From positions 1 to 64,000 of the forward strand of contig NZ_BMMH01000030.1 of assembly GCF_014645735.1 (NCBI RefSeq): DNA of 64,000 nucleotides. The letters run 5' to 3'. Shown here in pieces: positions 61,903-64,000 of this stretch. The position numbers and the translations under genes are program-made. The notes beneath the pieces are model-generated. The model was given only the letters and a program-made list of their open reading frames with translations, had not been told where the DNA came from and ran no database searches. The stretch comes from Nocardia jinanensis. Lineage in GTDB: Bacteria; Actinomycetota; Actinomycetes; Mycobacteriales; Mycobacteriaceae. Positions within the stretch are counted from its first letter, which is position 1. Every line of letters starts with the position of its first letter.

Positions 61903-63225
61903 CTACGGGGTGCCCAGCCCCGCGTACACCCATCCGGCCGAGCGCCAGGCGGCCCTATCGAGACAATTACGGCCGTCGATGACGGAGCGAGCCCGCACCA
62001 CGGTGTCCAGATCCTGCGGCCGCAACTCTACGAACTCGTTCCATTCGGTGAGTACCAGAACGACATCGGCGCGTTCACAGGCTTCCACCACCGAGGTGGC
62101 GTAGTTCAGTGTGGGGAATACGCGCCGGGAGTTCTCCAGGGCTTTCGGGTCGTAGACGGTGACTACGGCGCCGTGCAGCTGGATCATGCCGGCCACGTTC
62201 AGCGCGGGGGAATCGCGCACATCGTCGGATTCGGGTTTGAAGGCGGCGCCGAGCACCGCCACGTTCGCGCCCAGCAGCGAACCGCCACACGCGCGGGCCG
62301 CCATATCCACCATCTTGGTGCGGCGACGCATATTGATGTTGTCGACCTCCCGCAGAAAGGCCAGGGCGTGGTCGGCCCCGAGCTCCCCGGCACGCGCCAT
62401 GAAGGCCCGGATGTCCTTGGGCAGGCAGCCGCCGCCGAAACCGACTCCGGCGTTCAGGAAGCGGCGGCCGATGCGGGCGTCGTGACCGAGTGCGTCGGCC
62501 AGCACTGTGACATCGGCGCCGGTGGCCTCACAGACCTCGGAGACCGCGTTGATGAAAGAGATCTTGGTGGCCAGGAACGCGTTCGCCGACACCTTGACCA
62601 GTTCCGCGGTGGCCAGATCGGTGAGCAGGAACGGGACCTCGGCGGCGAGCAGTTCCGCGTAGAGCTCTTCGACGAGCTCACGCACCCACGCCGACCGTTC
62701 CCGTTCCTGATCCACGCCGAGTACCAGCCGGTCCGGCCGCAGCGTGTCCTTGACGGCGAAACCCTCGCGCAGGAATTCCGGATTCCACGCCACCTCGATG
62801 TCCACCGGGGCCAGGGCGCGCGCACGGCGGCCGAGTTCGGCGGCGGTGCCCACCGGAACGGTGGATTTGCCGATGATCACCGAGGGACGGGTGATGAGGG
62901 GCGCGAGCGTATCCACAACCGCGTGCACGTATTTCAGGTCGGCGGCGTACTCGCCTTTCTTCTGAGGAGTGCCGACCCCGAGGAAATGGACGTCGGCGTG
63001 TTCGGCTGCCTCGGCATAGGAGGTGGTGAACCTGAGGCGGCCGGAATCGAGATTGCGGCGCAGTACCGCCTCGAGGCCCGGCTCGTAGAAGGGAGTGACA
63101 CCGTCGGAGAGTTTCGCGACCTTACCCGGGTCGATATCGACTCCGATCACATCGTGTCCGAGTTCGGCCATACACGCTGCGTGCGTGGCCCCCAGGTACC
63201 CGGTTCCGAAGACTGTGCATCGCAT
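61903..63225 (-). CDS. udgA: UDP-glucose/GDP-mannose dehydrogenase family protein
   Basis: 440 residues from the ATG at 63225. Oxidises a UDP-sugar to its uronic acid with two NAD+. CTVFGTGYLGATHAACMAELGHDVIGVD is the NAD site, VGTPQKKGEYAADLKYV and AWNPEFLREGFAVKDTLRPDRLVLG the substrate region, and NAGVGFGGGCLPKDIRAF has the catalytic cysteine. Equivalent to udgA (Rv0322) downstream of dcd in M. tuberculosis, but separated here by about 9 kb of other genes. Confidence 0.93.
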   Translation of the reverse strand: MRCTVFGTGYLGATHAACMAELGHDVIGVDIDPGKVAKLSDGVTPFYEPGLEAVLRRNLDSGRLRFTTSYAEAAEHADVHFLGVGTPQKKGEYAADLKYVHAVVDTLAPLITRPSVIIGKSTVPVGTAAELGRRARALAPVDIEVAWNPEFLREGFAVKDTLRPDRLVLGVDQERERSAWVRELVEELYAELLAAEVPFLLTDLATAELVKVSANAFLATKISFINAVSEVCEATGADVTVLADALGHDARIGRRFLNAGVGFGGGCLPKDIRAFMARAGELGADHALAFLREVDNINMRRRTKMVDMAARACGGSLLGANVAVLGAAFKPESDDVRDSPALNVAGMIQLHGAVVTVYDPKALENSRRVFPTLNYATSVVEACERADVVLVLTEWNEFVELRPQDLDTVVRARSVIDGRNCLDRAAWRSAGWVYAGLGTP

Positions 63226-63388
63226 GATCGATTGGTAATCCTCGCCGGTGCACACACCAGAAAACCGAGGCGAGGTGCTGGGCAACAGCAGATGTACACC
63301 CGACGACGCGATGCGCCGGGCGGCGCCGACCAGGGCTTACCTTCGCATTCGCTCCCGCCGGCGCCGCCGAGTCCCGCCGTCTCGTACC

Positions 63389-63423
63389 CGTATGCCCGAT
63401 GCCCGGCGGGCATCGGGCATACG
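63389..63423. repeat. 16-base perfect hairpin in udgA/ydcF-like gap
   Basis: CGTATGCCCGATGCCC pairs exactly with GGGCATCGGGCATACG around a three-base loop (GGC). It lies in the gap between the divergent udgA and YdcF-family genes, so it cannot be a terminator of either in the usual sense. It may be a dispersed repeat or a regulatory site. Confidence 0.65.
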
Positions 63424-63471
63424 CGGCCTGTGGATATCTGTGGATGGATCGTTCCCATTAGGATCGCGGCA

Positions 63472-64000
63472 GTGCGCCGCCGACTCGTCCTCGCCGCGGG
63501 GGTGGCCTCTGTCGTCGTACTGGCGCTCGGCCTGTGGCCGGTCTATGTGAGCCCGCAACGTGAGGAGCCCGCGCCGGCCGATGCCATCCTGGTGCTCGGC
63601 GGCGCTCACGACGGGCGGGAAGAACTGGGGCTGCGACTGGCCCGCGCGGGGTACGCGCCGCGGGTGCTGATCTCCAACCCGTACGAGGACAGTCCGCTGG
63701 TGAACCGGATCTGCCACGGCGGATACAGCTTCGAGGTGGTCTGCTTCGATCCTTCGCCGCGCACGACCCGGGGGGAGGGGCACTATCTGGCCGACCAGGC
63801 GCGGGAGCACGGTTGGGAGCGGGTCATCGTGGTCACTTTCACCCCGCACATATCCCGGGCCAGGTTCGTTCTCGGGAAGTGCTGGGACGGGCAGCTGCTG
63901 TTCGTGGACACTCGCCCACGGCTGTCGGTCCCGCGCTGGGCCTACGACTACGTCTATCAATCCGCCGGGTACGCGAAGGCGATTTTCGAGGGTTGTGTTT
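63472..64000 (+). CDS. YdcF family (DUF218) membrane-anchored protein, partial
   Basis: Starts at the GTG at 63472 after TTAGGA and runs off the window end, so the 3' part is missing. Residues 5-25 are a membrane anchor (LVLAAGVASVVVLALGLWPVYV). The DUF218 fold begins with ADAILVLGGAHDGREELGLRLARAGYAPRVLIS and continues with TTRGEGHYLADQAREHGWERVIVVTFTPHISRARFVLGKCW, which are the family's conserved Arg/Glu and S/T-H-x-x-R segments. YdcF proteins bind SAM-like ligands or act in envelope stress; the function is unknown. Confidence 0.85.
   Translation, partial: MRRRLVLAAGVASVVVLALGLWPVYVSPQREEPAPADAILVLGGAHDGREELGLRLARAGYAPRVLISNPYEDSPLVNRICHGGYSFEVVCFDPSPRTTRGEGHYLADQAREHGWERVIVVTFTPHISRARFVLGKCWDGQLLFVDTRPRLSVPRWAYDYVYQSAGYAKAIFEGCV

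Overview
The window is chromosomal DNA of a high-GC actinobacterium of the mycolic-acid-bearing group, most likely Nocardia or a close relative. The evidence is a high-GC codon pattern, many GTG and TTG starts, genes for arabinogalactan and mycolate-type envelope building (aftD, DUF2613, DUF3068), and a gene order that I recall from Mycobacterium tuberculosis: Rv0225-Rv0228, aftD-DUF2613-lpqI-tetR (Rv0236c-Rv0238), htdX-fabG4-fadA2-fadE5 (Rv0241c-Rv0244c), then tRNA-Gly, dcd and udgA. Here that order is repeatedly opened by lineage-specific insertions. Assignments rest on reading the translations; no database search was run.

Layout. 0-17.3 kb is the envelope block: a glycosyltransferase, two polytopic membrane proteins, the giant arabinofuranosyltransferase AftD, a small DUF2613 protein, isochorismate synthase, a universal stress protein, the lipoprotein glycosidase LpqI, a TetR regulator, a DUF5685 protein with an extreme cysteine-rich tail, an acyltransferase and a DUF3068 protein. 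17.4-26.1 kb is accessory: an AAA ATPase with an operator-like repeat, a DUF6915 gene pair, a decayed four-gene operon facing an XRE regulator, an IS481 transposase remnant, and a low-GC two-gene operon coding for a reverse transcriptase and a PD-(D/E)XK nuclease, with a tRNA 3'-half on its far side. This operon is the best candidate for an undescribed (probably anti-phage) system.

26.1-39.1 kb holds the fatty-acid genes htdX, fabG4, fadA2 and fadE5, interrupted by 6-phosphogluconate dehydrogenase, a VanW protein, a DUF4185 secreted protein and a type VII secretion-associated pair. A shared palindrome, TTAC-N6-GTAA, sits before the TetR gene at 12.6 kb, between fabG4 and fadA2, and (with a variant) before fadE5. 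It probably defines the regulon of that TetR protein.

39.2-50.9 kb carries hydrolases, a methyltransferase, an erythromycin-esterase-like protein, a second DUF4185 paralogue, a thiolase-like/crotonase pair, a decayed fragment of the type VII-associated gene, a truncated StyA-like monooxygenase and two flavin reductase-type genes. 51.3-64 kb holds tRNA-Gly(CCC), a VOC protein, dcd, a TetR/target pair with two operators, a second XRE-TPR regulator, a kinase pseudogene, an alanine-type aminotransferase, a 6C-type small RNA, a YibE/F membrane protein, an Hsp70-like membrane protein, UDP-sugar dehydrogenase and a YdcF-family gene cut by the window end.
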